NCBI RefSeq assembly: GCF_019797865.1
Contig: NZ_CP081869.1
Span: 4,230,501 to 4,294,500, forward strand
DNA: 64,000 nt
DNA from: Chenggangzhangella methanolivorans
GTDB taxonomy: Bacteria > Pseudomonadota > Alphaproteobacteria > Rhizobiales > Methylopilaceae
Direction: 5' to 3'
The position numbers were made by a program, and so were the translations under genes. The notes below the pieces were generated by a model that made no database searches, was not told the DNA's origin, and saw nothing but the letters and a program-made list of their open reading frames with translations. Of the stretch, positions 1 through 9,207 are shown piece after piece. Position 1 is the first letter of the stretch; every line of letters begins with the position of its first letter.

Positions 1-17
1 ACCCCCGACCTTCGCGC

Positions 18-659
18 TCAGCCCGCCTTCTTGATCCGGACGATCTTGAAGAACCCGACCGGGAACGTCGGCTGCACGTCGATCACGCTCATGTCGCCGG
101 CCTTGTCCGCCCAGCGGCGCAGGCGCGAGACCTTGAAGTCCGACGACCAGCCCATCTTGGCGACGAGCGGGGCGACCGCGCCCTCGACCTTGGCCACGAA
201 CCCCTGGTCGGCGCCCATTTTCGACGTCACGACGATCTCGCCCCCGGGCTTCAGCACGCGGCGCATCTCGTCGAGCGCAGCCTCCGGGTCCGGCACCAGC
301 GTGATGACGAAGGGCACCGCCACCGCGTCGAACACGGCGTCCGGCAGGCCGAGCCGGCAGGCGTCCATGGCGACGATCGCGCGCACGTGGGAGAGCTTCT
401 CCTCGCGCACCTTCTCGAGCGCCTTCGCCAGCATGTGGACCGAGAGGTCGACGCCGACGACGCGAACGGTCGAGGGATAGTGCCGCAGCACGAGGCCGGT
501 GCCGACGCCGACCTCGAGAATGTCGGGCCCGCAGGCGGCCGCCGCGGTCGCGGTCTTGCGATGGGCGTCGGCCAGCAGCTTGACGTAGACGCGGTCGTAG
601 ATCGGCGCCCATTTCTCATAGGCGCGCTTCTGGCCTTCCAGATCGTACTGAACGCTCAA
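18..659 (-). CDS. pmtA: Phosphatidylethanolamine N-methyltransferase-like SAM methyltransferase
   Basis: A 213-residue class I SAM-dependent methyltransferase. The glycine-rich SAM loop ILEVGVGTG lies at residues 47-55, preceded by the [16 protein letters not shown] helix, and a [19 protein letters not shown] segment follows. This pattern fits the Rhodobacter-type PmtA, which methylates phosphatidylethanolamine stepwise to phosphatidylcholine in alphaproteobacteria; the length fits. It starts 13 bases after the mnmA stop on the same strand, so the two are probably co-transcribed. Another small-molecule methyltransferase of the same fold cannot be excluded. Frame intact. Confidence 0.72.
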   Translation of the reverse strand: MSVQYDLEGQKRAYEKWAPIYDRVYVKLLADAHRKTATAAAACGPDILEVGVGTGLVLRHYPSTVRVVGVDLSVHMLAKALEKVREEKLSHVRAIVAMDACRLGLPDAVFDAVAVPFVITLVPDPEAALDEMRRVLKPGGEIVVTSKMGADQGFVAKVEGAVAPLVAKMGWSSDFKVSRLRRWADKAGDMSVIDVQPTFPVGFFKIVRIKKAG

Positions 660-672
660 CGCCCGCCCTCGC

Positions 673-1946
<1,274 letters not shown>

Positions 1947-1958
1947 TCATGTCTGCGG

Positions 1959-2363
1959 TCAGGGAATGAAGATCACGAAGGCGACGCTGTCCGACGGCTC
2001 GTTATTGCCGCCGGCGGTGAACTGGAAGGTTCTGACGGCGATCTCTCCGTCGTCGCAGCCCGACACGTCATAGTAGGCCGACAGGTTCTTGCCCGACGAG
2101 TTGCCGTATTCGACCGTGACCGAGGGGGTGATCAGCTCCCTGAACGGCATCAGCTTCGCGCCCAGCTTGAGGCAGTAAAGTCCCGTGCCGGCTTTCCGCA
2201 GCGACTTGAAGCCTTGCCTAAACGAAAACCTCTCGCCGATCACGAGGCCGAACGCTCGCGCCTGGGGGCCAGACTGCGCGGCCGCAGGCCCCACGCCGGT
2301 AGCGCTCCAGCAACCGATCGCGAAGACGAAAGCTGCCGCCGCGCAAATTGAACGCATGATCAT
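1959..2363 (-). CDS. Small secreted protein, member of a three-copy family in this window
   Basis: A 134-residue protein with a clear N-terminal signal peptide (AAAAFVFAIGCWSATGVGPAAAQS). The mature part looks beta-rich and ends in a V-R-T-F..G...SDSVAFV pattern. The start at 2363 has AAGGGGA about 7 bases upstream; a second ATG lies two codons in. No recognised domain. The layout (signal peptide, a short G.G.Y/F strand, a late RTF/RTY strand, then a D..F.V.V strand) matches the two adjacent secreted proteins near 54.6-55.4 kb, so I infer distant paralogy. Function unknown; periplasmic or extracellular. Confidence 0.6.
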   Translation of the reverse strand: MIMRSICAAAAFVFAIGCWSATGVGPAAAQSGPQARAFGLVIGERFSFRQGFKSLRKAGTGLYCLKLGAKLMPFRELITPSVTVEYGNSSGKNLSAYYDVSGCDDGEIAVRTFQFTAGGNNEPSDSVAFVIFIP

Positions 2364-2471
2364 GATTGCTTCCCCTTGATAAAAAGGAAGTCAATCCGAA
2401 TTGTCGCTTTCAGTAAAGCGTAATCATCGATCAGATGAATCATGATCGTCTGACGATCGACTACGGCGTCC

Positions 2472-3146
2472 TTAGCTCGTCGTCGTCGCCTTGACGGCCT
2501 TCAGCGCGCCGAGCGGAATGCGCAGGTCGCCGATCAGCAGAATGGCCTGGCCGGTCGACAGGTCGACGCCGTCCACCACGCCGGTCACCTCGGAGGTGAC
2601 GGTGACGGCGTTGCCGTCGGTGTCCTTGGCGTCGATCGACAGGGTGTAGAGGCCTTCCGGCGCCTTGGTGCCGTCGGTCTTCTTGCCGTCCCACTCGAAG
2701 TTCTGGTCGCCTTCCTTCAGCGAGATGTCGCCGGTGTAGACGATCGCGCCGGAGGAGTTGCGAACCGTCACCGTGCCGGTGACAGCGTCCTTCGGCGAGT
2801 TGACGCTCCAGACCGCCTTGTTGTCCTCGAGCTTCGCGGTGTCGCCGTCGGCCGTGATGGTGCGGCCGACGAGGCTGAGCGCGGAGCTCGCCGTCGCGGT
2901 CTGGCTCGAGACCAGCAGCGCCGCCAGCGTGTCGTTTGTCTTGAGCTGCTGCTCGACGCCCGCGAACTGCACCAGCTGCTGGGTGAACTGGTTGGTGTCG
3001 AGCGGATCGAGCGGGTTCTGGTTCCGGAGCTGCGTCGTCAGCAGCGACAGGAAGGTGGTGAAGTTGTTGGCGAGGCCCGACGTCGAGCTGGAGCCCGACG
3101 TGTAGCCGGTCGTCGTGGTGTTGGTGGTGATGCCGTCGATCGCCAT
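2472..3146 (-). CDS. flgD: Flagellar hook assembly (hook cap) protein FlgD
   Basis: FlgD caps the growing hook and is needed to polymerise FlgE. This 224-residue protein has the diagnostic N-terminal FLSLLTTQLRNQNPLDPLD segment followed by NQFTQQLVQFAGVEQQL, and a C-terminal FlgD Ig-like/tudor part (GDQNFEWDGKKTDGTKAPEG). It begins 10 bases after the fliK stop, with GAGG about 8 bases before the ATG, and so forms an operon with fliK driven from the sigma-54 promoter near 4.73 kb. The frame is open upstream of this ATG, but that part is out-of-frame fliK sequence. No defect seen. Confidence 0.93.
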   Translation of the reverse strand: MAIDGITTNTTTTGYTSGSSSTSGLANNFTTFLSLLTTQLRNQNPLDPLDTNQFTQQLVQFAGVEQQLKTNDTLAALLVSSQTATASSALSLVGRTITADGDTAKLEDNKAVWSVNSPKDAVTGTVTVRNSSGAIVYTGDISLKEGDQNFEWDGKKTDGTKAPEGLYTLSIDAKDTDGNAVTVTSEVTGVVDGVDLSTGQAILLIGDLRIPLGALKAVKATTTS

Positions 3147-3156
3147 CGCGATGTCC

Positions 3157-4699
3157 TCACACTGTCCTGTCGACGCCGGCCGCTGACAGCGGCGAGCGGG
3201 CGTAGGCCGCGAGCGCAGGCGCGGCCTCCTCGATGTCTTCGGCGACCGCGCCGTCGGAGCGGCGCTCGTCCGCGTCGTCGCGCACGAAGGTCTGGCGGCC
3301 GTCCTTGAGCTGGAAGGCGAGCCCGCCCTGGCCGAGCTGGAAACCGGCCTGCTCGAGCTGGCGCGTGAGCTCGCGCGCGTCCTGCTTGAGCATGTCGAGC
3401 GTCTCGGCCTTCTCGACGATGAGGCGGGTCGCGACGCGGCCGTCATGTCCGATGTCGAGCCGCACGTCGATGCGGCCGAGCTCGCCCGGATCGAGCCGGA
3501 CCTCGAAGCGGGTGCGCCGGGAGCCGGCGTGGCTCGCGATCTCGGTCGCGACCTGGGCCGCGGCGGCGGAGGCGAGCGCCGAGGTCGGCTGGGCCTGGGC
3601 CGAAGACGTGGCCGACGAGGTCGCCGTCGTCTGCGCCTGAGCCGCGGGCGCGGACGCGCGTTCGGCCCCCGGCGCGCTTTCGGCGCGCGAGGCGGGCGCG
3701 GTCGCCGCAGCGTCGTCCGCGACCATCTCGTCGGCGGCGCCCTGTTCCTTTGAACCCGGGGCCGCCGCCTTGCCGGCGTCGGGCTTGGTGATCGTCGCCT
3801 TCGAGGCGTCCGACTTGGCTTCGGACTTGGCGCCGGCCGTCGCCGCGCCCGTCGTCGCCGTTGCGGCCGTCGCATTGTCCGCGGGCTTGGCGTCGCCGTC
3901 CGCGATCGCCGGCGCGGGCGCGGCGAGAGGGGCGGGGGCGTCGAGCTTCTGGCCGCCGGCGGCGGCCTGCTGGATCGTGGCCGCGTCGGCCTTCGAGACC
4001 GACGAAACCGATCCGCCGGCGCCCTGGTCGGCGGCCTTGGCCCTCGCCGCCGCGCGGCGCGCCGAGAGGATTTCAGAGGAGGCCGTGGCGGACGCCGCCG
4101 CATCCGCCGCCCGGGCTGGCTCGTCGCGGGCGCGTCGGCGGCGAGCCCGGTCTTGGCCGAAATCGACATGACGCCTTCCGCCAATGCGGGCGCCGCCGGC
4201 TGGGAGGCCGGTTGCTGGGCGGGCGTCGATCCAGCGTCTTCGACGGCCGGGGCCTGGCCGGCGAGCCCCGCGGCGATCGCCGCGAGCCCGGCCTGATCCT
4301 TCAATCCTGAGGCCGTCGTCGGGACGGACGCGAAGGCGAGCGCCTGCGCGGGGCCGGAAGGCGCCGCGGATCCGGAGGCCGGCGTCGCGCCCGTCGCTGC
4401 GATCGGCGCCGAGCCGGCCGGGGCGGCGTCGGCCTGCGTCGCGGCGATCGCCGGCGCCGCGGGGGAGGGGGCGAGCAGGGCGGCGACCGGCTGCGCCAAG
4501 GCGGCGGAGGCCTCCGCCGCGGCCTTGCGCTTGCGTTCGGCCGTGAGACCCGCGGCCTGCTGATCGGCCGCGCCCGAGGTTTCCGAAACGAACTGCGCGA
4601 ATTTCCGTCCGACCCGACGGCTGCGGCCGGCTGCGCGACGGGCGCGGCGACAGGCGAGGTCGGGAAGACGAGGGCGGCTGCGACGGTCATCTGGTCCAT
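3157..4699 (-). CDS. fliK: Flagellar hook-length control protein FliK, frame broken twice as sequenced
   Basis: FliK measures hook length and switches export specificity. The long Ala/Pro/Thr/Lys-rich middle and a conserved C-terminal Flg_hook domain (VRLDPGELGRIDVRLDIG, then LEQAGFQLGQGGLAFQL) identify it. The expected ~510-residue protein is split over three frames: a change near CCC 4613-4615, and another near the CCCGGG at 4109-4115. Each is explained by one missing base. The N terminus (MDQMTVAAALVFPTS) starts at 4699 or at ATG 4690, just downstream of a sigma-54 promoter. flgD follows 10 bases after the stop. Low-complexity sequence makes the exact repair points uncertain. Confidence 0.82.
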
Positions 4700-4726
4700 G
4701 CGAATGAACGGTTTCACATGCAGATC

Positions 4727-4742
4727 AGCAAGCGCCGTGCCA
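4727..4742 (-). promoter_or_regulatory. Sigma-54 promoter of fliK-flgD
   Basis: The minus strand reads TGGCACGGCGCTTGCT, an exact match to the sigma-54 -24/-12 consensus (TGGCACG-N4-TTGC, GG and GC 10 bases apart). It lies about 28 bases upstream of the fliK start, and FlbD, a sigma-54 activator, is encoded 5 kb away. It is expected to drive the hook genes after the MS ring is built. Confidence 0.82.
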
Positions 4743-4802
4743 GCGCTCCGTCCGAAAAAGGCCAATGATATCAACGTTATGCGCGCTGGCCCGTGGGGGC
4801 GT

Positions 4803-4830
4803 TTTTGCCGGGCGCGGGAAAATTTTGCCG
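4803..4830. promoter_or_regulatory. Paired TTTTGCCG sites, candidate FlbD enhancer
   Basis: Two identical TTTTGCCG octamers (4803-4810 and 4823-4830) start 20 bases apart, i.e. two helical turns. They lie 60-90 bases upstream of the sigma-54 promoter for fliK. Their core resembles the TTGCC half of the inverted repeats at the fliF and flhA promoters. The position and phasing suit a FlbD (ftr-like) activator site; the assignment is inference. The rest of the 4.70-4.99 kb gap is AT-rich for this genome, with several TTAA half-sites. Confidence 0.45.
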
Positions 4831-4996
4831 ATCGACCAAGGTTAGACAAATCGTTAAGGAAAAGAATTCGTTAGTATTTGAATTACTGGTCTTTAACCTT
4901 TGAAAAAGCCTCGAAATCCCCGCGTTCGCTTAGTCAAATGTTAAATGACGGAGCCTAATGTCTGCACGAACGGGTCAGTCGCGTGTGAGAGTATCT

Positions 4997-5272
4997 ATGA
5001 GCGAAATGCCTCGCGGACGAACCAAATACGTGATCGGCCCCGACGGCAGTCCGCTGACGATTGCGGATTTGCCGCCCTGCGACACGAAGCGCTGGGTCAT
5101 ACGGCGCAAGGCTGAGGTCGTGGCCGCCGTGCGCGGCGGGCTTCTCAGCCTGGAAGAGGCGTGCCAGCGCTACACGCTGACCGTCGAGGAGTTCCTGTCT
5201 TGGCAGGCTTCGATCGACCGCCACGGACTTGCCGGACTTCGGACGACGCGCATCCAGCAGTATCGCGCCTAA
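4997..5272 (+). CDS. sciP: CtrA inhibitor SciP (DUF1153)
   Basis: A 91-residue protein with the near-invariant DUF1153 core: KYVIGPDGSPLTIADLPP, then RWVIRRKAEVVAAVRGGLLS, then a helix-turn-helix ending HGLAGLRTTRIQ. In Caulobacter SciP binds CtrA/DNA and shuts off CtrA-activated genes, including flagellar ones. The start at ATG 4997 matches the usual family length; an upstream ATG at 4958 would add an atypical 13 residues. It is divergent from fliK, followed by a strong terminator, and precedes the CtrA-type promoter of fliF. Intact. Confidence 0.93.
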   Translation: MSEMPRGRTKYVIGPDGSPLTIADLPPCDTKRWVIRRKAEVVAAVRGGLLSLEEACQRYTLTVEEFLSWQASIDRHGLAGLRTTRIQQYRA

Positions 5273-5301
5273 AGTCATCGCAAGTCGTATTAACGATGTT
5301 T

Positions 5302-5334
5302 CGCGCCGGCCCTCGTGGCCGGCGCGGTCGTTTT
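5302..5334 (+). terminator. Rho-independent terminator after sciP
   Basis: A perfect 10-bp stem CGCGCCGGCC / GGCCGGCGCG with a 5-base loop (CTCGT), followed by GTCGTTTT. It insulates sciP from the fliF operon. Confidence 0.8.
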
Positions 5335-5355
5335 AGGGCCCCGTCGACGGGCCGG

Positions 5356-5396
5356 TTAACGACCCGTTTACCATGCGCCGGGCAATTCTTGCCGGG
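5356..5396 (+). promoter_or_regulatory. fliF promoter: CtrA-type box plus FlbD-like inverted repeat
   Basis: TTAACGACCCGTTTAC (5356-5371) fits the CtrA consensus TTAA-N7-TTAAC with one change. Seven bases on lies CCGGGCAATTCTTGCCGGG (5378-5396), an inverted repeat GGCAA-TTC-TTGCC resembling the FlbD ftr element that represses Caulobacter fliF. The flhA promoter has the same order, spacing and intervening ACCATGCGCC. It lies 44-84 bases before the fliF start. Confidence 0.7.
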
Positions 5397-5439
5397 TGGC
5401 GCCGATGGTTCGGTCCGGCGCCGCTTCGGGGGTTTGCCG

Positions 5440-7109
5440 GTGAACGCTCTGGGTCAGTTCCTCAAGTCCTTCGGCGCCGGCCGCGTCGCGGCGATGGGCG
5501 TCGTCACGCTCGCGCTCATCGGCTTCTTCGCGTTCGTCATCATCCGCTTCACCGCGCCCACGATGGTGCCGCTCTTCACCGACCTGTCGCCGCAGGACGC
5601 GGCCGCGGTCGTGAAGGAGCTCGAGAGCCAAAACGTTCCCTACGAGCTGAAGGGCGACGGCGCCGGCATCCTCGTGCCCAAGGACGACGTCGCCAAGCTT
5701 CGCATGCGTCTGGCCGAGCAGCCTGCCGGCCGGCGGCGGCGTCGGCTGGGAGATCTTCGACAAGGGCGACGGCTTCTCGGCCACGAGCTTCGTGCAGAAC
5801 GTCAACCACCTGCGCGCGCTCGAAGGCGAGATCGCCCGCTCCATCAAGGCGCTCGACCGCGTGGCTTCGGCGCGCGTGCATCTCGTCATTCCCGAGCGCC
5901 CGCTCTTCACCCGCGACGCGCCCCAGCCCTCCGCCTCGATCGTGATCCGCGCCCGCGGCGACCTCGGCCAGGGCGAGGTGCGCGCCATCCGGCATCTCGT
6001 CGCCTCCGCGGTGCAGGGCCTCAAGCCCGAGAAGGTCTCGCTCGTCGACGAGGGCGGACGCCTGCTCGCCGACGGCGCGGAGGGCGAGGACGCGGCTGAC
6101 GCGACCGCCGACGAGCGCGGCGCCGCGCTCGAGAAGCGCCTGCGCGACCGCGTCGAGGCGATCGTCGGCCGCGTGGTCGGGGCCGATCGCGCCCGGGTCG
6201 AAGTGCGCGCCGAGATCGACCGCACCAAGTCGACCCAGACCTCCGACACCTTCGATCCCGAGAGCAAGGTCGCGCGCTCGACCCAGACCCGCGAGGAGAG
6301 CCAGCAGTCGACCCAGCCGGCCGACCAGCAGGTCACCGCCGCCAACCAGATCCCGAACGCGGCCGCCCAGAACGCCGCCGCCCAGGCCGGCAAGGAAGCC
6401 TCCAACAAGAACGAGGAGGTGGTGAACTACGAAATCTCGCGCACCACCCACCGAGACCCAGGACGGCGGCCGCGTGAAGCGCCTCTCGGTGGCGGTGCTG
6501 GTCGACGGCGTCTACATCCGCGCCCCGAACGGCGACGTGTCCTACGCGCCCCGCGCCGAGGAGGAGCTCGACCGAATCGGCGCGCTGGTGCGCGCGGGCG
6601 TCGGCTTCGACCAGGGGCGCGGCGACACGGTCGAGATCGTCAACCTGCGCTTCGCCGACATTCCGGGCCAGAGCGCAGGCGACGCCGGCGCCGAGAGCTG
6701 GTTCGACTTCACCCGCGCCGACATCATGCGCGCCGTCGAGCTCGGCGTCCTCGCTCTGCTGACGCTCCTCGTCCTGCTCGTGGTGGTTCGCCCGCTCGTC
6801 AGGAAGACGCTCGGCGAAGGCGCCTCGGCGTCTCTCCCGGTGGCGCAGGCCGCCGGCGTCCCGGGCGCGGCGGTCGCCGCCGCTGGCGGGGCGGCGCAGC
6901 CGGGCGCTCCGGGCCAGATCGACGCCGGCCAGGGCGGCGCGGCGCAGCTCGGCTTCGTCGGCGACGACGGCGTGAGCCGGCGTCTGGCCGCCGCCGAGGC
7001 CGCGGGCCGCAGCAAGGCCGAGTCGATCGAGAAGATCGGCGAGATGGTGCGCGGCGATCCCGCCTCGAGCGCCAATCTCATCCGCCGCATGATGCAGGAG
7101 CCCGCGTAA
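5440..7109 (+). CDS. fliF: Flagellar MS-ring protein FliF, frame broken twice as sequenced
   Basis: FliF forms the MS ring in the inner membrane. The GTG start at 5440 follows a GGGGG tract. It has an N-terminal TM helix (MGVVTLALIGFFAFVIIR), the YscJ/FliF domain (PLFTDLSPQDAAAVVKELE), a second domain (RVHLVIPERPLF) and a C-terminal TM helix (LALLTLLVLLVVVRPLV), followed by the FliG-binding tail ending MVRGDPASSANLIRRMMQ. The frame breaks near 5721 (two bases missing between AEQ and LPAGGGVGWEIF) and near 6449 (two bases missing in RTTRTETQDGGRVKR). The repaired length is about 557 residues, normal for the family. It heads the operon; fliG starts 3 bases after the stop. Confidence 0.92.
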
Positions 7110-7112
7110 CCG

Positions 7113-8138
7113 ATGGCGCCGCTTCCCGCCACGCCGAGCAACCGGACGCTGACCGGCATGGAGCGCGCCGCCGCCATCATGCTGGCGCTCGGCGAGACCC
7201 ATGGCGCGCCGCTGTGGGCCCAGCTCGACGAGCTCGAAGTGCGCGAGCTTTCGGCCGCGATGTCGACGCTCGGCCCGGTCGATCCGGGCGTGGTCGAGGA
7301 CCTGCTGGTCAACTTCGTCGGCTCGATGTCGAGCACGAGCGGGCTTGTCGGCAACGTCGACTCGACCGAGCGTCTGCTCACGCAGCTTCTGCCCAAGGAG
7401 CGCGTCAACCAGATCATGGAGGAGATCCGGGGGCCGGCCGGCCGCACCATGTGGGAGAAGCTCTCCAACGTGCAGGAGCAGGTGCTCGCGAGCTATCTCA
7501 AGAACGAATATCCGCAGACCGTCGCGGTGGTGCTGTCGCGCCTGCGCGCCGAGCAGGCCGCGCGCGTGCTCGCGATCTTCCCCGACGACTTCGCGCTCGA
7601 CGTCGTGCGCCGCATGCTCGCGATGGAGTCGGTGCAGAAGGACATCCTCGAGCGGATCGAGCAGACCCTGCGTTCGGAGTTCATGTCGGGTCTGTCCCAG
7701 TCGTCGAAGCAGGATCCGCATGAGCAGATGGCGGAGATCTTCAACTCCTTCGACCGTCAGACCGAGGCGCGCTTCCTGTCGAAGCTCGAAGAGGCGGCCA
7801 AGGAGAGCGCCGACCGCATCAAGCAGCTGATGTTCACCTTCGACGACCTCGGCAAGCTCGACTCGGCCGGCGTCCAGACGCTGCTGCGCGACGCCCCGCG
7901 CGACAAGCTCGCGGTCGCGCTCAAAGGCGCGAGCCAGACCATGCGCGACTTCTTCATGGGCAACATGTCGAGCCGCGCCTCCAAGATGCTGCTCGACGAC
8001 ATCGAGGCCATGGGCCCGGTGCGCCTGCGCGACGTCGACGAGGCGCAGTCGATCCTCGTCAATCTCGCCAAGGACCTCGCGGCCTCCGGCCAGATCTCGA
8101 TCGTCAAGAGCAAGGGGGAGGACGAACTTGTCTACTGA
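7113..8138 (+). CDS. fliG: Flagellar motor switch protein FliG
   Basis: FliG sits on the MS ring and receives torque from MotA. This 341-residue protein carries an N-terminal domain (LTGMERAAAIMLALGE), the middle domain (HEQMAEIFNSFDRQTEARFL) and the C-terminal torque domain (FDDLGKLDSAGVQTLLRD, then NMSSRASKMLLDDIEAMGPVR). The length is standard. It starts 3 bases after fliF and is followed after 36 bases by fliH, as in the Caulobacter fliF operon. Frame intact. Confidence 0.96.
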   Translation: MAPLPATPSNRTLTGMERAAAIMLALGETHGAPLWAQLDELEVRELSAAMSTLGPVDPGVVEDLLVNFVGSMSSTSGLVGNVDSTERLLTQLLPKERVNQIMEEIRGPAGRTMWEKLSNVQEQVLASYLKNEYPQTVAVVLSRLRAEQAARVLAIFPDDFALDVVRRMLAMESVQKDILERIEQTLRSEFMSGLSQSSKQDPHEQMAEIFNSFDRQTEARFLSKLEEAAKESADRIKQLMFTFDDLGKLDSAGVQTLLRDAPRDKLAVALKGASQTMRDFFMGNMSSRASKMLLDDIEAMGPVRLRDVDEAQSILVNLAKDLAASGQISIVKSKGEDELVY

Positions 8139-8174
8139 CGCTTCGTTCGCGCCCGCGCGCCGTCGGAGGGCCGC

Positions 8175-8837
8175 ATGAGCCAGCCGCAACGCTTCCTGTT
8201 CGACACCGACTTCGGCGCGCCGAAGGTCATCAAGGCGCAAGTCGCCACCGTCGCGCTCTCCGACCATGAGGCCGCGCTCGCCGAGGCCGAGGCCTCGGGC
8301 TATCGCCGCGGCGAGGCCGACGGCCGGCGCGCCGCGCGCGAGGCCGACGCCGCCCGCCTCAACGCCGCGATCGAGACGCTCGGCGCGCAGCTCGCCGTCG
8401 CGCTCGCCGACGCCGACGCGCGCGCCCTGACCGTCGAACGCGAGGCCGCGGTGCTGGCGCTCGCCTTCGCCCGCAAGCTCGCGGGCGCGGCGGTCGCGCA
8501 GTTCCCGCTCGCCGAGATCGAGGCGGCGGCGGCCTGCTTCGCTGAGATCCGCCAGGCCCCGCATCTCGTCGCCCGCGTCGCGCCCGACTTCGTCGAGGGC
8601 GTGCGCGCCTCTTTGACGGAAGCCGCCCAGCAGCGCGGCTTCGCGGGCCGCCTGATCGTGCTTGGCGATCCCGAGGTCGCCGAGGGCGACGCACGGCTCG
8701 AATGGGCGGACGGCGGCGTGATCCGCGACGCCGCGGCGGTCGCCCGCGCCATCGACCGGGCGGTCGAGCAGAGATTTGGGGCGCCGGACGAGTCTGGGCC
8801 CGAGGGATTGGACGGGCCTGAAGGAGACGACCGATGA
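8175..8837 (+). CDS. fliH: FliH/FlbE-type flagellar export regulator
   Basis: A 220-residue protein that begins MSQPQRFLFDTDFGAP and has an Ala/Glu/Arg-rich helical middle (ALAEAEASGYRRGEADGRR) typical of FliH-like stators of the FliI ATPase. The C-terminal part contains DARLEWADGGVIRDA, the conserved end-motif of FliH. The position between fliG and fliN equals Caulobacter flbE, the FliH counterpart. The last codons overlap the fliN ATG by 4 bases, so the two are translationally coupled. No fliI is present in this window. Confidence 0.85.
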   Translation: MSQPQRFLFDTDFGAPKVIKAQVATVALSDHEAALAEAEASGYRRGEADGRRAAREADAARLNAAIETLGAQLAVALADADARALTVEREAAVLALAFARKLAGAAVAQFPLAEIEAAAACFAEIRQAPHLVARVAPDFVEGVRASLTEAAQQRGFAGRLIVLGDPEVAEGDARLEWADGGVIRDAAAVARAIDRAVEQRFGAPDESGPEGLDGPEGDDR

Positions 8838-9187
8838 GCGCCGACAAAAGCGTCCCGCTGCCGGATCTTGGCTCGGGCGGCGACGACCTCGACCTCGTCG
8901 ACGGCCGCCGCCCCGGCGATCCCTCGACCGAGCCGCGCGCGGCCTCCGACCTCGAGGCGGTGTTCGACGTGCCTGTCGCGGTCTCGGCGGTGCTCGGCCG
9001 CGCGCGGCTCGAGGTGCAGCAGCTGATGCGGCTGCGGCCCGGCGCGATCATCGAGCTCGACCGCAAGATCGGCGAGGCGATCGACATCTACGTCAACGAC
9101 CGGCTGGTCGCGCGCGGCGAGGTCGTCCTCGTCGAGGAGCGGCTCGGCGTCACCATGACCGAAATCATCAAGCCCGACAGGGCCTAA
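8834..9187 (+). CDS. fliN: Flagellar motor switch protein FliN
   Basis: A 117-residue C-ring protein. The SpoA domain occupies the C-terminal 80 residues (VFDVPVAVSAVLGRARLEVQQLM, then RPGAIIELDRKIGEAIDIYVN and VARGEVVLVEERLGVTMTEII). The N-terminal acidic stretch is variable, as in other alphaproteobacteria. It starts inside the fliH stop (ATGA overlap) and is followed by flbD after 20 bases. Intact. Confidence 0.95.
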   Translation: MSADKSVPLPDLGSGGDDLDLVDGRRPGDPSTEPRAASDLEAVFDVPVAVSAVLGRARLEVQQLMRLRPGAIIELDRKIGEAIDIYVNDRLVARGEVVLVEERLGVTMTEIIKPDRA

Positions 9188-9207
9188 CCGAGAGGGGGAG
9201 CGAGAAA

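Noticed and set aside
6333..8564. A 743-residue open frame on the minus strand opposite fliF/fliG/fliH
   Set aside because: Composition is Arg/Leu/Gly/His-rich with no domain; it is the antisense shadow of strongly conserved flagellar genes in a GC-rich genome.
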